Shown: positions 17,743 to 25,383, counted from the first letter of the stretch. The stretch: 64,000 bases of DNA from Citrifermentans bemidjiense Bem (GCF_000020725.1 NC_011146.1:4406001-4470000); one strand, 5' to 3'. Numbers and translations are program-made. Notes: a model not told the origin generated them from the letters alone.

Positions 17743-18686
17743 CGGCATCCCCCGGCCTCGTAATCCGCCTGCTCGTCCTCGATCCAGCGCTTGATCTGGA
17801 AGGTGGGCTTGCAGCCGATCATCGAGGTGGCCATGGTGTAGGAGTAATGGGACTTGGAGGAGCGCTCCAGGGAGCGGACTATCTCGTCCCGGTCGATCTT
17901 GGTGAGCCGCGACATCCGGTCGGCGATCTCGGTCCTGATGTCGCGGTTGGGCTCGGTGAGGATCTGCATGGTGGCCCCGGCGCACCCTGTGCAGGGGACG
18001 CCGTTGGTCGGACAAGGGGCGAGGCAGCGGTCGATGGTGACCGAGCCCATGCAGGTGTACCCCTGGCTCAGGAAGCAGCGCTCGGGGTCCGGGATCCCGT
18101 CGAAGCTCGACCTGATCTCGGTTACTTCGGTCTTCTCCATGTTCCGCTTGCACTTGGCGCAGACCGAACGGCGGTTTACCTCCGGCTCCCTTCCCGCCAC
18201 AAGCGCCGTGAGCGCCTCGAAGATGAAGACGGGGTGCGGCGGGCAGCCGGGGAGGTAGAAGTCGACGTCGATGACCGTGTCCAAAGGCGACACCACAGAT
18301 TCCAGCGGCGAGACCTCGCGCTTGGGGGGAGGCGCCGGGATGGTGGTCTTGTTCTCCAGGTAGACCGCCGCCGCTATCTCGTCGGGGGTATGGACGTTTC
18401 CCGCCCCGGCAGGTCCCCCGAAGACGGCGCAGGAGCCCCAGGCGATGACGATGTCGCAGGATTTCCGCATCTGCTCTGCTGCATGGCGGTCATGCTCGTT
18501 GCGGATGGCGCCCGAGACGAGACCCACCGTTGCGTGCGGATACTCCTTGATGTCGGTCAGGACCGGGCAGCGCTGGATCCGCACCGCCTCCAGCACGTTC
18601 AGGATCTTCTCGTGCAGGTCGACGATGGCGACGTGGCACCCGGAACAGTCGCTCAGCCATTCCGTATTGACGGTAACTTCACCCAT
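17739..18686 (-). CDS. [NiFe] hydrogenase small subunit
   Basis: 315 residues, no Tat signal, so cytoplasmic. Proximal cluster ligands are Cys14, Cys17 (CSGCH), Cys86 (GSCAV) and Cys148 (PGCPPHP). A further eight cysteines in the C-terminal half (176, 179, 204, 212, 221, 225, 232, 235) could hold two more clusters. Size and the CPPHP motif match the MvhG / sulfhydrogenase-delta type rather than the short HoxY type. The Shine-Dalgarno GGGAGGGG is followed by the ATG. It passes electrons from the Ni-Fe site to the ferredoxin subunit or another acceptor. Confidence 0.92.
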   Translation of the reverse strand: MGEVTVNTEWLSDCSGCHVAIVDLHEKILNVLEAVRIQRCPVLTDIKEYPHATVGLVSGAIRNEHDRHAAEQMRKSCDIVIAWGSCAVFGGPAGAGNVHTPDEIAAAVYLENKTTIPAPPPKREVSPLESVVSPLDTVIDVDFYLPGCPPHPVFIFEALTALVAGREPEVNRRSVCAKCKRNMEKTEVTEIRSSFDGIPDPERCFLSQGYTCMGSVTIDRCLAPCPTNGVPCTGCAGATMQILTEPNRDIRTEIADRMSRLTKIDRDEIVRSLERSSKSHYSYTMATSMIGCKPTFQIKRWIEDEQADYEAGGCR

Positions 18687-18704
18687 GAACCCCTCCCGCG
18701 CAAA

Positions 18705-19199
18705 CTATGGATTGCGCACCACCAGTTTCTTGTAACAGGCGTTTTCCCCCGCGTGCACGATCTCCAGGGACGACTCGCGCCCCATTATGTTCTGCAGCGC
18801 CCCGGCGAAAAAGCCGTACATCATGTTGCAAAGCGACCCCTTCTGCACGTGCCCGAAGCGAAACAGCGACTGGCGGATCATGCAGTCCCTGAAGACCAGC
18901 ATCACCTCCAGCCCCTCCTCCCCCTGCCGCACCAGCTCTTTTTGGTCGTGGGTCTTGAAAGGCTCGAAGAGCCAGAGGTAGTCGTTTTGCTCCAGGACCC
19001 GCCTGGTCGCGGCCAATGCCTCGTCTATCTCCCCGGTCCTCGGGACCCCCTGCGAGAGCTTCCTCCCCAGGTTCACCCCGGCGAGATACGAGATGCTGTT
19101 TGCCGATTCGCCGATCGCCTGCTCCGTTCCCGAGGCAATGGCGCCCAAAAACACCATGGCATCCTGCAGGGCGAGCCTCTCTTTGCTGCTTGTCTCCAT
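18705..19199 (-). CDS. Three-cysteine protein A of the hydrogenase operon
   Basis: 164 residues, soluble. Cys106 (FRDCMIRQ), Cys124 (GSLCNMM) and Cys155 (ENACYKK) match the spacing in the paralogue at 15617-16072. An upstream AGVNLGRKL segment also resembles AGRDTANKL there. The domain recalls V4R-type small-molecule or metal-binding domains; this is tentative. Start ATG is preceded by TTAAGGAGCG. It sits 10 bases after cheW and 18 bases before the hydrogenase small subunit gene. I cannot assign a function. Confidence 0.78.
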   Translation of the reverse strand: METSSKERLALQDAMVFLGAIASGTEQAIGESANSISYLAGVNLGRKLSQGVPRTGEIDEALAATRRVLEQNDYLWLFEPFKTHDQKELVRQGEEGLEVMLVFRDCMIRQSLFRFGHVQKGSLCNMMYGFFAGALQNIMGRESSLEIVHAGENACYKKLVVRNP

Positions 19200-19209
19200 A
19201 GGGCGCTCC

Positions 19210-19635
19210 TTAAGCGAGATGCTTCAGATTCATGACCACGATGAGCCTTGGTCCCAGCGACAGAATCCCTTCCATCCAGGGCTCGGACCCAAGCTCCAGC
19301 GGGGGGAGGATGTCGCGCCGTGCGACCCGGATCACGTCGGTCACCTCGTCGATCACGAAACCGGTGAGTGCCCCCGCGAAATCCATGACCGCGATGCAGT
19401 TGTAGTCCCCGGCTGCGGCCTCGGGGAGGCCGAACCTTTTCTTCAAGGAAACTATGGGGACGATACTCCCCCTGAGATCGATCACCCCTTCGACGTGGCT
19501 TGGGGCGTTGGCCACCTTGGTGACGTCCGTGATGTCCACGATCTCGCGGACGTCCATGACGTCGACGCCATACTCTTCGCTCCCGAGGAGGAAGGTGACC
19601 ATCTGGATATCGGCGACTGACGAGGTAGTTTCCAA
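19210..19635 (-). CDS. cheW: CheW-like chemotaxis adaptor
   Basis: About 141 residues covering a single CheW domain: VTFLLGSEEYGVDVMDVREI, then VEGVIDLRGSIVPIVSLKKRFG and GFVIDEVTDVIRV. CheW couples chemoreceptors to CheA. It is the first gene of the hydrogenase operon, which ends with a chemoreceptor gene. The start is probably TTG (19633-19635), with GGGGGAAAGG just before it. An internal ATG at 19602 would remove the first beta strand. No cheA lies in the window, so this adaptor would recruit a kinase encoded elsewhere. Confidence 0.9.
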   Translation of the reverse strand: METTSSVADIQMVTFLLGSEEYGVDVMDVREIVDITDVTKVANAPSHVEGVIDLRGSIVPIVSLKKRFGLPEAAAGDYNCIAVMDFAGALTGFVIDEVTDVIRVARRDILPPLELGSEPWMEGILSLGPRLIVVMNLKHLA

Positions 19636-19793
19636 CCTTTCCCCCTGTCTATGATTCGGGAATACGGTGATGCTGCGATTGGCTTTGTGTATCTCAAAGT
19701 CAGTGGCAAGAGATGTCTGAGGGAATGATTGCCGGAGGTAAAACAGAAACAGCGTTCCGAATTGAGATAGATGACTTATCGGGAGAGATTTGT

Positions 19794-19826
19794 CTTACTT
19801 AAATTTTATTTTTTAACTCAAGTAAG
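19794..19826. promoter_or_regulatory. Inverted repeat CTTACTT/AAGTAAG in the hydrogenase leader
   Basis: 7-bp arms around an AT-rich 19-base spacer, about 160-190 bases upstream of the cheW start. It could be an operator or an AT-rich promoter element. The region is clearly more A+T rich than its surroundings. Confidence 0.4.
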
Positions 19827-19867
19827 TAATATGGGGTTTAAAGTACTCAAACAGTGCCAGCCGCATA

Positions 19868-19903
19868 CGGGATAATTCGCAATTCATACTTCGAATTATC
19901 CCG
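19868..19903. promoter_or_regulatory. 12-12-12 inverted repeat upstream of the hydrogenase operon
   Basis: CGGGATAATTCG, a 12-base spacer, then CGAATTATCCCG: perfect arms. It has no T-run, so it is not a typical terminator. It lies between the terminator of the Tsx-like gene and the hydrogenase leader and may be a protein-binding site. Confidence 0.5.
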
Positions 19904-19960
19904 CGCTCAAAGAACCGGCGTGCCGGTGATACAGTGAAGCATGGGTTGTAGACTCACAAT

Positions 19961-19995
19961 TAAAAAAGGCCCATAGGCGTTTTGCCTGTGGGCCT
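19961..19995 (-). terminator. Terminator of the Tsx-like gene
   Basis: On the minus strand GGCCCACAGGC pairs with GCCTATGGGCC (one mismatch) around AAAAC and is followed by TTTTTTAATT. It lies 45 bases after the stop at 20040. Confidence 0.8.
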
Positions 19996-20039
19996 TCATC
20001 TTTAACAGTATGCTCGGTACGACGAATGGGATCAGCTTG

Positions 20040-20828
20040 CTACAGCACCCATTTCACCATGACCTGCGGCGCGTACTCGTTGATGCCGCTGAAGCCGTAC
20101 TTGTTGCGCCAGTAGATGAACTCGGTCCCGACATAAAGGTTGCCGGGGGAGCCCCAGAGCTTGCCGGCGTCGAGCAAAAGACGCGGTTGGGCGTCGATGT
20201 TGAAGGCGGAGTTCCCTTCACCCCCCGCGATATCGACGAACCCTTCGCAGACGAAGCTGGCCTTGCCGATATTGAACGGCACCTGCCACACCGGGGTCAC
20301 CTGGTAGGTCACACCTTGTTTATCCATGCTGTTGCGTACGTAAAGGTTCAGGTCCGCGAAATTGAACTTGGGGAGGTTGAGGCTGAGACCTAGGCCGTAG
20401 AGGTAGTTGTGGAATCCCCCTCCGGAGGGGTAGGTTCCGACCTCGAGGGTGCCGGCGAGGAGCACGTCCTTAATAAACGGAGCGGAAAGGTCCAGCCCGG
20501 TGATCTTGCCGATGCTGAGCCTCGGGGAGATCTCGCCGTACATTGCGATGTCTTTCTCGGTGGGGTTGGTGATGTCCAGGAAGAGGAAGTTGTCGCCGTA
20601 CTTCCAGGCATCGGCGTGCTCGATGGTGATGGTCGCCTGGTTGTGGTCCTTTTCTTTGGTCGGGGCGATCCTGAAGTTGTTGCCCCACAGGTACTGGAGG
20701 TTCGTCTCCTGCCACAGTGCGGCGCCGGCGCACGCCTTCTGGGGCGCGGCAAACGGCAGCAGCAGGGCGACTGCAAGGGTAAGGGTTTTAATGCTGCGGG
20801 ACAGGGAATTGCGGCTGGATCTTTTCAT
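20040..20828 (-). CDS. Tsx-like outer-membrane channel protein
   Basis: 262 residues. A signal peptide (basic start, hydrophobic 15-30, cleavage probably after AxACA-G near 34) is followed by alternating beta strands rich in aromatics (LQYLWGNNFR, FLFLDITNP, LNLYVRNSM). The protein ends in a strand (PQVMVKWVL), as expected of an outer-membrane barrel. Motifs fit the nucleoside-channel (Tsx) family; the transported solute is not known here. The Shine-Dalgarno is AAGGAGAG about 10 bases before the ATG. Monocistronic. Confidence 0.82.
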   Translation of the reverse strand: MKRSSRNSLSRSIKTLTLAVALLLPFAAPQKACAGAALWQETNLQYLWGNNFRIAPTKEKDHNQATITIEHADAWKYGDNFLFLDITNPTEKDIAMYGEISPRLSIGKITGLDLSAPFIKDVLLAGTLEVGTYPSGGGFHNYLYGLGLSLNLPKFNFADLNLYVRNSMDKQGVTYQVTPVWQVPFNIGKASFVCEGFVDIAGGEGNSAFNIDAQPRLLLDAGKLWGSPGNLYVGTEFIYWRNKYGFSGINEYAPQVMVKWVL

Positions 20829-21142
20829 TCAGGTGCTCTCTCCTTTGGATTCCATGCTTACGCCTGCGGCAAAAGGCCGCTGAAATTAGCATATTTTCCG
20901 TTTGAGTTCACCTTTTTTTGGTCACATTAAACAAAGCATCGAGTTAGGCCGGCTGCCCGGGGGGAGGCAGAAAAACCCGGCCCAGCCAAAGGGAGCGGGA
21001 ACCGGAAATGAATCTGCCGGGGCTGCTACTTATACCGATGAATGCCTTGAGAGGAAGGGGGCAATGCGTTGCTGCAGGAAGGGAGAAGGAGGTGAGGGAG
21101 CTGCGGGGGCAGGGTCTCGCCGTACCCCCTTTGTCGCTGGAG
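20829..21142. other. Intergenic region, 314 bases, no gene recognised
   Basis: It contains the presumed minus-strand promoter region of the Tsx-like gene (AT-rich near 20888-20935) and a GC-rich imperfect hairpin near 20948-20987 (GGCTG/CAGCC with inner CCGG) that may end the PEP-CTERM transcript. A plus-strand reading frame here and into the next gene lacks a ribosome binding site and is not considered real. Confidence 0.5.
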
Positions 21143-21463
21143 CTACCGCTTCTTGGAACGGCGCCGGTTGATCGTCCTCGCGATGAAGAGCCCGACGAAT
21201 CCAAGGGAGAGAAGCGCGATGGTGGCCGGTTCCGGCGCCTGGATCCCCGCCGGCTGGAGTTTACTGGCGCCAATGTGAACCGAGGGGGCGTAAGAGTCTG
21301 GAGTTCCCCCCGGCTCGGTGAACTCTGTCTTCGTGTCGAGCCCTTGGGATATCTCAGGAGCAGAGGCAAGTTCTTCGAGATCCATTTCCTGATTGACGGT
21401 GAGGGGTGTTGCTGACGCGGAGGCCGCGGTAAGAAGAAGGACGGCAACGACGAACCCTTTCAT
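21143..21463 (-). CDS. PEP-CTERM sorting-domain protein
   Basis: 106 residues. An N-terminal signal peptide (MKGFVVAVLLLTAASASA) is followed by a short polar region. The C-terminus is a classic PEP-CTERM sorting signal: Pro-Glu-Pro (APEPATIALL), a membrane helix (LLSLGFVGLFIA) and an Arg-rich tail (RTINRRRSKKR). Such proteins are processed by exosortase and often go to the cell surface or exopolysaccharide matrix. The start ATG at 21463 follows CAGGAGGGT. No exosortase gene is in the window. Confidence 0.9.
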   Translation of the reverse strand: MKGFVVAVLLLTAASASATPLTVNQEMDLEELASAPEISQGLDTKTEFTEPGGTPDSYAPSVHIGASKLQPAGIQAPEPATIALLSLGFVGLFIARTINRRRSKKR

Positions 21464-21895
21464 TTCAAAAACCCTCCTGGTGCGTTGGAATTTAGAACCG
21501 GAGGGTATGAGCAACTATTATGCCTGAATTAATAATATTTAATTATTGAATACTTGCCAGCTTCCCCGCCGGTTGGCCATCGTCGTGATTCTGTGATTCC
21601 GACGGGTGATGACGGAGCTGCTGCGGCAAGAACGGTGGAGAATCAAAAAGTTGGGGGCCGCGGCCGACGGCGAGGCCGAATGTCGGGAATCTTTACAGGC
21701 TTTGATTTGCCCTCCAGGAGGAAACCAGCCTTACCGGCACCAGAACAAACGCGCCAAGGCCAAAGGGACAGCGGCTTCAGATGCCTTGTCCATTCGTCAC
21801 CCGTATACGAAGGTGGTAAAAGCCATGAGCCATGCTAGTATTTACGCCTGCATGTATTGGATTAAATAAGGGAGTCAAGGCAACAGGAGCGTCAA
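21464..21895. other. Divergent intergenic region, 432 bases, no gene recognised
   Basis: The left part (21500-21550) is AT-rich with a self-complementary AATTAATAATATTTAATT stretch and is probably the promoter region of the PEP-CTERM gene. 21560-21840 is GC-rich with several small self-complementary words and could be an untranslated leader of the globin-sensor gene. I could not fit it to a known riboswitch family. Small frames here lack credible starts. Confidence 0.4.
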
Positions 21896-22795
21896 ATGCT
21901 GACAATGCAGGAAATAAAAAGCCACTATTACTTCACCGATACAGATGAGAAACTTTTAGAAGAGTTGCTTCCCCTTGCCGAGAAGAACTGCGAGGCTATG
22001 GTTGAAGAATTCTATGGCTACCTTCTCAAGATACCGGAGACGGCAGCTTTCCTGCGCGACCCCAAAGAACTGCAGAAACTGCGCAAGACCCACGCGCAGT
22101 GGTTCCTCTCGCTGTTCTGCGGCCGTTATGACAACGGCTACATGATCACGCTGCAGAGCATCGGACAGGCGCATGTCCGCATCAAGGTGAGCGCGCACTA
22201 CGTGAACGCCGCCATGAACGTGGTGCGCAGATTCCTCATCGAACTGCTCCAGGCCAACTTCCCGGAGATCGAGGCGCGGCGCAAGTACCGCATCGCGGTG
22301 GAAAAGATCCTCGACATAAACCTCGACATCATGAGCACCTCCTACCAGGAGGAGGAGCTACGCAAGGTGTTCGTTTCGCACCGGCTGGAGTCAAAGCTCA
22401 TCCACGCCGCCGAGCGTTTCACCTATGGCCTCAACCTCGTCCTGGTCGTGGCGCTGATCATCGTTTCCCTGTCGGTAGTGGGGTTGTTCTTCTGGGACTT
22501 GGTGCACGTCTTCAGCGGGAGCATGGAGAAGGGGATCCTGTCGGCACTCGGTTCTTTGCTCATCCTATGGATGATGATCGAGCTGATGGACAACGAGATC
22601 AAGACGCTCAAGGGGGGGAAGTTCAACATCCTCATCTTCATCGGCGTGATCATAGTGGCGCTGATACGCGAAATCCTGATCTCGACGCTGCGCCACGACG
22701 CGCTGGAAACGCAGGCCTTTTTGGCAGGGACCCTGCTCATCCTGGGCATCGTCTACTTCCTGGTCGCCAAGAGCCAGAGCCCCAACGCCCACTAG
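21896..22795 (+). CDS. Globin-coupled sensor with PsiE-like membrane domain
   Basis: 299 residues. Residues 1-160 form a protoglobin/sensor-globin domain. His93 (QSIGQAHVRI) is the expected proximal heme ligand. His66 (LRKTHAQWF) occupies the position that in the G. sulfurreducens globin-coupled sensor supplies a second, distal heme ligand. Residues 180-295 contain four hydrophobic helices resembling the PsiE (phosphate-starvation-inducible E) fold rather than a kinase, cyclase or chemoreceptor output. It probably senses O2, NO or redox at the membrane. The ATG follows ACAGGAGCG, and a terminator follows the gene. Confidence 0.9.
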   Translation: MLTMQEIKSHYYFTDTDEKLLEELLPLAEKNCEAMVEEFYGYLLKIPETAAFLRDPKELQKLRKTHAQWFLSLFCGRYDNGYMITLQSIGQAHVRIKVSAHYVNAAMNVVRRFLIELLQANFPEIEARRKYRIAVEKILDINLDIMSTSYQEEELRKVFVSHRLESKLIHAAERFTYGLNLVLVVALIIVSLSVVGLFFWDLVHVFSGSMEKGILSALGSLLILWMMIELMDNEIKTLKGGKFNILIFIGVIIVALIREILISTLRHDALETQAFLAGTLLILGIVYFLVAKSQSPNAH

Positions 22796-22843
22796 GGTCG
22801 CGCACCGGCCCGGTTATCAATGATCCGCGCTTAAAAAAAAGGA

Positions 22844-22875
22844 AAGGGCACCCTATCCGGGTGCCCTTTTCTTTT
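22844..22875. terminator. Terminator between convergent genes
   Basis: GGGCACCC / GGGTGCCC stem with a 5-base loop, flanked by A-run and T-run (AAAAAAAAGGAAA; TTTTCTTTT), so it can serve the globin-sensor gene and probably the minus-strand gene ending at 22902. Confidence 0.85.
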
Positions 22876-22901
22876 GCGTCTTTTCAGCTGCGGTTTTCGT
22901 T

Positions 22902-23267
22902 TCAGCCCACGTCCTTCAGTTTAGGTTCCTTGCCGCTTCCCGGTTCCGCCTTTTCCCCCGTCACCGCCTGCACCAGCTTCTTGCAAGTGGAGACCAGCTT
23001 GGACAGCTGCCCATCCTCGCCGTAGATCTTGCCGTAGAAGATGTTCTCCATGGCGTGCATCCTCGCCACCGGCGTCTTCGCCTTGCGGAGCTGCATATCG
23101 ATGGTCCATTGCAACTGCTGCAGCTTCAGGCTCTGCTCGGGCGTTCTCGCGGTGCAGGCATTCTTGATGGCCTCTTGGGCGAGCTGATCGAACAGTGCAG
23201 GATTTTCCTGGTGCAGCTTGCGCAGTTCTGCCGGAGTGTAAAGGCTCAAAACAGATTTAGTACTCAT
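22902..23267 (-). CDS. DUF3135-like hypothetical protein
   Basis: 121 residues, cytoplasmic and helical. The pattern LYTPAELRKLHQENPALFDQLAQEAI, then LKLQQLQWTIDMQLRKAKTPVARMHAM, matches DUF3135 proteins as I remember them (a helix followed by a QLQWxIDMxxxKAxxP core). The role is unknown. Strong Shine-Dalgarno GAGGGAGGA. It lies downstream of the MarR/efflux operon but is separated by 164 bases and a hairpin. Confidence 0.75.
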   Translation of the reverse strand: MSTKSVLSLYTPAELRKLHQENPALFDQLAQEAIKNACTARTPEQSLKLQQLQWTIDMQLRKAKTPVARMHAMENIFYGKIYGEDGQLSKLVSTCKKLVQAVTGEKAEPGSGKEPKLKDVG

Positions 23268-23384
23268 GGCATCCTCCCTCGTACCCCTGACTCAGTATCG
23301 GGTGTCGGGATAACACGTGCAGAAGCATTTATTTTTTCTAACTGTGCCTGAATACCAAAATTAAATCCAGCAATTTTCAAGGGG

Positions 23385-23410
23385 CGCCGGTCATTAATTC
23401 ATAACCGGCG
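23385..23410 (-). terminator. Hairpin after the efflux gene
   Basis: CGCCGGT / ACCGGCG arms with a 12-base AT-rich loop, 22 bases past the stop at 23432. The following minus-strand sequence is only moderately T-rich. Confidence 0.4.
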
Positions 23411-23431
23411 ACCTTGCCGCGCGGCGCGCTC

Positions 23432-24670
23432 TCACGCGGCGCTGGTACATACGACATCCGGGGCGCTCCCCGCACCCAGCACCGCCGTCAAACCGAGGGC
23501 GCCGCACACCGCCATGACTGCGGTCATAGGGAGGGCGCTCCCGTCGTGGAAAACCCCCACCAGCGCCCCGGCGGAGGCGCCCAGCGTGTACTGGATGGTC
23601 CCCAAAAGCGCCGAGGCGCTTCCCGCCGCCTTGTCGAAAGGCGCCATGGCCAGCGCGGTCAGGTTCGGGTACAAGAGCCCGGTCATGCATAGGCAGATGA
23701 AGATGAGGACGGCTTGGGCAGGGAACCCGCCGACCCCGGTGGCGCCTGCCCCGGTGAGCAAAAGCGCTGCGGCCGCGCTGACCAGGAATGCCGCGGACGC
23801 TATCTGCTGCGGAGAGAAGCGGCGCAAGAGCCTGCGGTTGACTTGCGAGGCCCCGATGAGGCCGCAGGCGTTCACCCCGAACAGGATCCCGAACTGCTGC
23901 GGGGAGATGCCGTGCAGCTCGATGAAGATGAAGGGGGCGCCGGAGATGTAGGAGAAGTTCATGCCGGCGACGCACCCGATGGCGACCGCGTACCGGAGGT
24001 AATGCCGGTTTTTCAGCAGGTGACCGTATACCTTCACCATGCCTGCAAGGCTGCGGCGCTGGCGCCTCTCCGCCGGCAAGGACTCAGGCAGCCCCACGGC
24101 GGCACCCGCCAGCGAGACGACGCCGAAGAAAGCCAGGAACCAGAAAATCCCCCTCCATCCCGTAAGCAAGAGCAGCTGGCCGCCTGCTATCGGCGCCAGG
24201 ATCGGGGCAACCCCCATGATCAGCATGAGCAGGGAGAACATCCTGGCCGCCTCGGCGGTGTCATAGAGGTCGCGCACCACCGCCCGGGAGATGACCATCC
24301 CGGCTCCCCCTCCCAGCGCCATCAGCACCCGCCAGAACAACAGCTCCGCCCCACTGTGCACAGCGGCGCATCCGAGACAGGAGACGACATAGAGGGCGAG
24401 CCCAGCCAGGAGCGGAACCCGTCTGCCATAGCGGTCGGCGAGCGGCCCGTAAAAGAGCTGCCCCGCGGCGGACCCGAAAAGGAAAGCAGATACCGAGAGC
24501 TGCACCGTGCTGAGTGGTTCCCCGAGATCCTTCGCCATCTGCGGGAAGGCGGGGAGATACATGTCGATGGACATGGCGCTGAAAGCGGTAAGCGCAGCCA
24601 GGATCAGTACGAACCCGGCCAGTTGGCGTTTTGTCATGTCGCAGGGGTGAAGGGAAGCGCTACGCTTCAT
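23432..24670 (-). CDS. Bcr/CflA-family drug resistance MFS transporter
   Basis: 412 residues with 12 predicted membrane helices. The family signature SIDMYLPAFPQMAKDLG follows helix 1, and LFGSAAGQLFYGPLADRYGRRVPLLAGLALY is MFS motif A. It exports small drugs by proton antiport in the inner membrane. The first ATG (24670) is preferred because AAGGGAG lies 9 bases upstream; the ATG at 24637 has no such site. It is downstream of, and probably regulated by, the MarR gene at 24722-25171, with a palindromic site in the 51-base gap. Confidence 0.9.
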   Translation of the reverse strand: MKRSASLHPCDMTKRQLAGFVLILAALTAFSAMSIDMYLPAFPQMAKDLGEPLSTVQLSVSAFLFGSAAGQLFYGPLADRYGRRVPLLAGLALYVVSCLGCAAVHSGAELLFWRVLMALGGGAGMVISRAVVRDLYDTAEAARMFSLLMLIMGVAPILAPIAGGQLLLLTGWRGIFWFLAFFGVVSLAGAAVGLPESLPAERRQRRSLAGMVKVYGHLLKNRHYLRYAVAIGCVAGMNFSYISGAPFIFIELHGISPQQFGILFGVNACGLIGASQVNRRLLRRFSPQQIASAAFLVSAAAALLLTGAGATGVGGFPAQAVLIFICLCMTGLLYPNLTALAMAPFDKAAGSASALLGTIQYTLGASAGALVGVFHDGSALPMTAVMAVCGALGLTAVLGAGSAPDVVCTSAA

Positions 24671-24684
24671 ATTGTCAAGCTCCC

Positions 24685-24705
24685 TTAGTTGCAGTAGGCA
24701 ACTAA
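24685..24705. promoter_or_regulatory. Palindromic operator candidate, marR-MFS gap
   Basis: Perfect 8-bp arms TTAGTTGC / GCAACTAA with a 5-base spacer. Related half sites (AGTTG / CAACT) flank the start of the adjacent marR gene, which supports a MarR-family binding site. Confidence 0.65.
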
Positions 24706-24721
24706 TGTCAGAAAAAAAAGA

Positions 24722-25171
24722 TTACTTGTTCAGGTTAGCGCAGGCACGACGCAGGACGTCGCGGCATAGGTCGAGGTCGCTCTCGCTGATGCCCTGCTGG
24801 GCCTCTTCAAGGATCCCGCGAGCCAGGTCGGTGGCCTGATCCATCAGAAGCTTACCCTGCTCGGTCAGGTAGAGCAGCCGCTCCCTGCCGTCCCCCGGGC
24901 TCGGCAAACGCACGATCAGCCCCCGCGCTTCCAGCCCCGCTGCCAGGCGTGCCATCGTGGTCTTGTCCTTGGCCGTCTTCTCGGCAATAGCTCCCTGCGG
25001 GAGCCCGTTATGTTCCCACAACTGCACCAGGAGTGAATACTGCTCCGCGGTGATGGGCAGATCGTGCTGCGCCAGCACCAGGTTGAAGCGCCGCAACACC
25101 ACCCGCGACAGGCGGGAGGCAAGGTGCCCCAGTGATTTGTCCAGCCGGTATTGTGACCTAGAATTCTTCAT
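24722..25171 (-). CDS. MarR-family transcriptional regulator
   Basis: 149 residues. Winged helix-turn-helix about 45-105 (AEQYSLLVQLWEHNG, QGAIAEKTAKDKTTMARLAAGLEARGLI) followed by the wing (RLPSPGDGRERLLYLTEQG). It likely represses itself and the downstream Bcr-type exporter until a ligand binds. No Shine-Dalgarno is visible before the ATG at 25171. The putative operator AGTTG-N7-CAACT sits directly upstream, so the mRNA may be leaderless or very short-leadered. Confidence 0.92.
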   Translation of the reverse strand: MKNSRSQYRLDKSLGHLASRLSRVVLRRFNLVLAQHDLPITAEQYSLLVQLWEHNGLPQGAIAEKTAKDKTTMARLAAGLEARGLIVRLPSPGDGRERLLYLTEQGKLLMDQATDLARGILEEAQQGISESDLDLCRDVLRRACANLNK

Positions 25172-25173
25172 AT

Positions 25174-25190
25174 AGTTGCAATCTACAACT
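25174..25190. promoter_or_regulatory. Operator candidate upstream of marR
   Basis: AGTTG, 7 bases, CAACT, beginning 3 bases before the marR start codon. It shares half sites with the stronger palindrome at 24685-24705. Binding here would block transcription initiation or elongation. Confidence 0.5.
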
Positions 25191-25354
25191 TGTTGAGCCG
25201 CCGGTCAATGAAAATCCGGCGTCGGGGGACTTGTCGGTTAACTGCAGACCCGGTAACCGCCGCTCTCCCTCCGAATGAACACTCGCGCTCGAGTTGCTGC
25301 AGGTTTCCAGTCGAGACATCGGCCTTTGCGCAGGCCCTCCATTAAAAAAACCTA

Positions 25355-25383
25355 TTGCGCAAAAGGCGACCTCCGTTTATATT
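25355..25383 (+). promoter_or_regulatory. Sigma-70-type promoter for the 72-residue protein
   Basis: TTGCGC, 17-base spacer, TATATT, giving a leader of about 80 bases before the ATG at 25472. The rest of the 25191-25471 gap shows nothing else I recognise. Confidence 0.55.

Noticed and set aside
21008..21415. 135-codon plus-strand frame opposite the PEP-CTERM gene
   Set aside because: No ribosome binding site; the opposite strand has a signal peptide, PEP-CTERM tail and good start site.
21560..21840. c-di-GMP (GEMM) or cobalamin riboswitch before the globin sensor
   Set aside because: The conserved motif order of these riboswitches could not be found on either strand.
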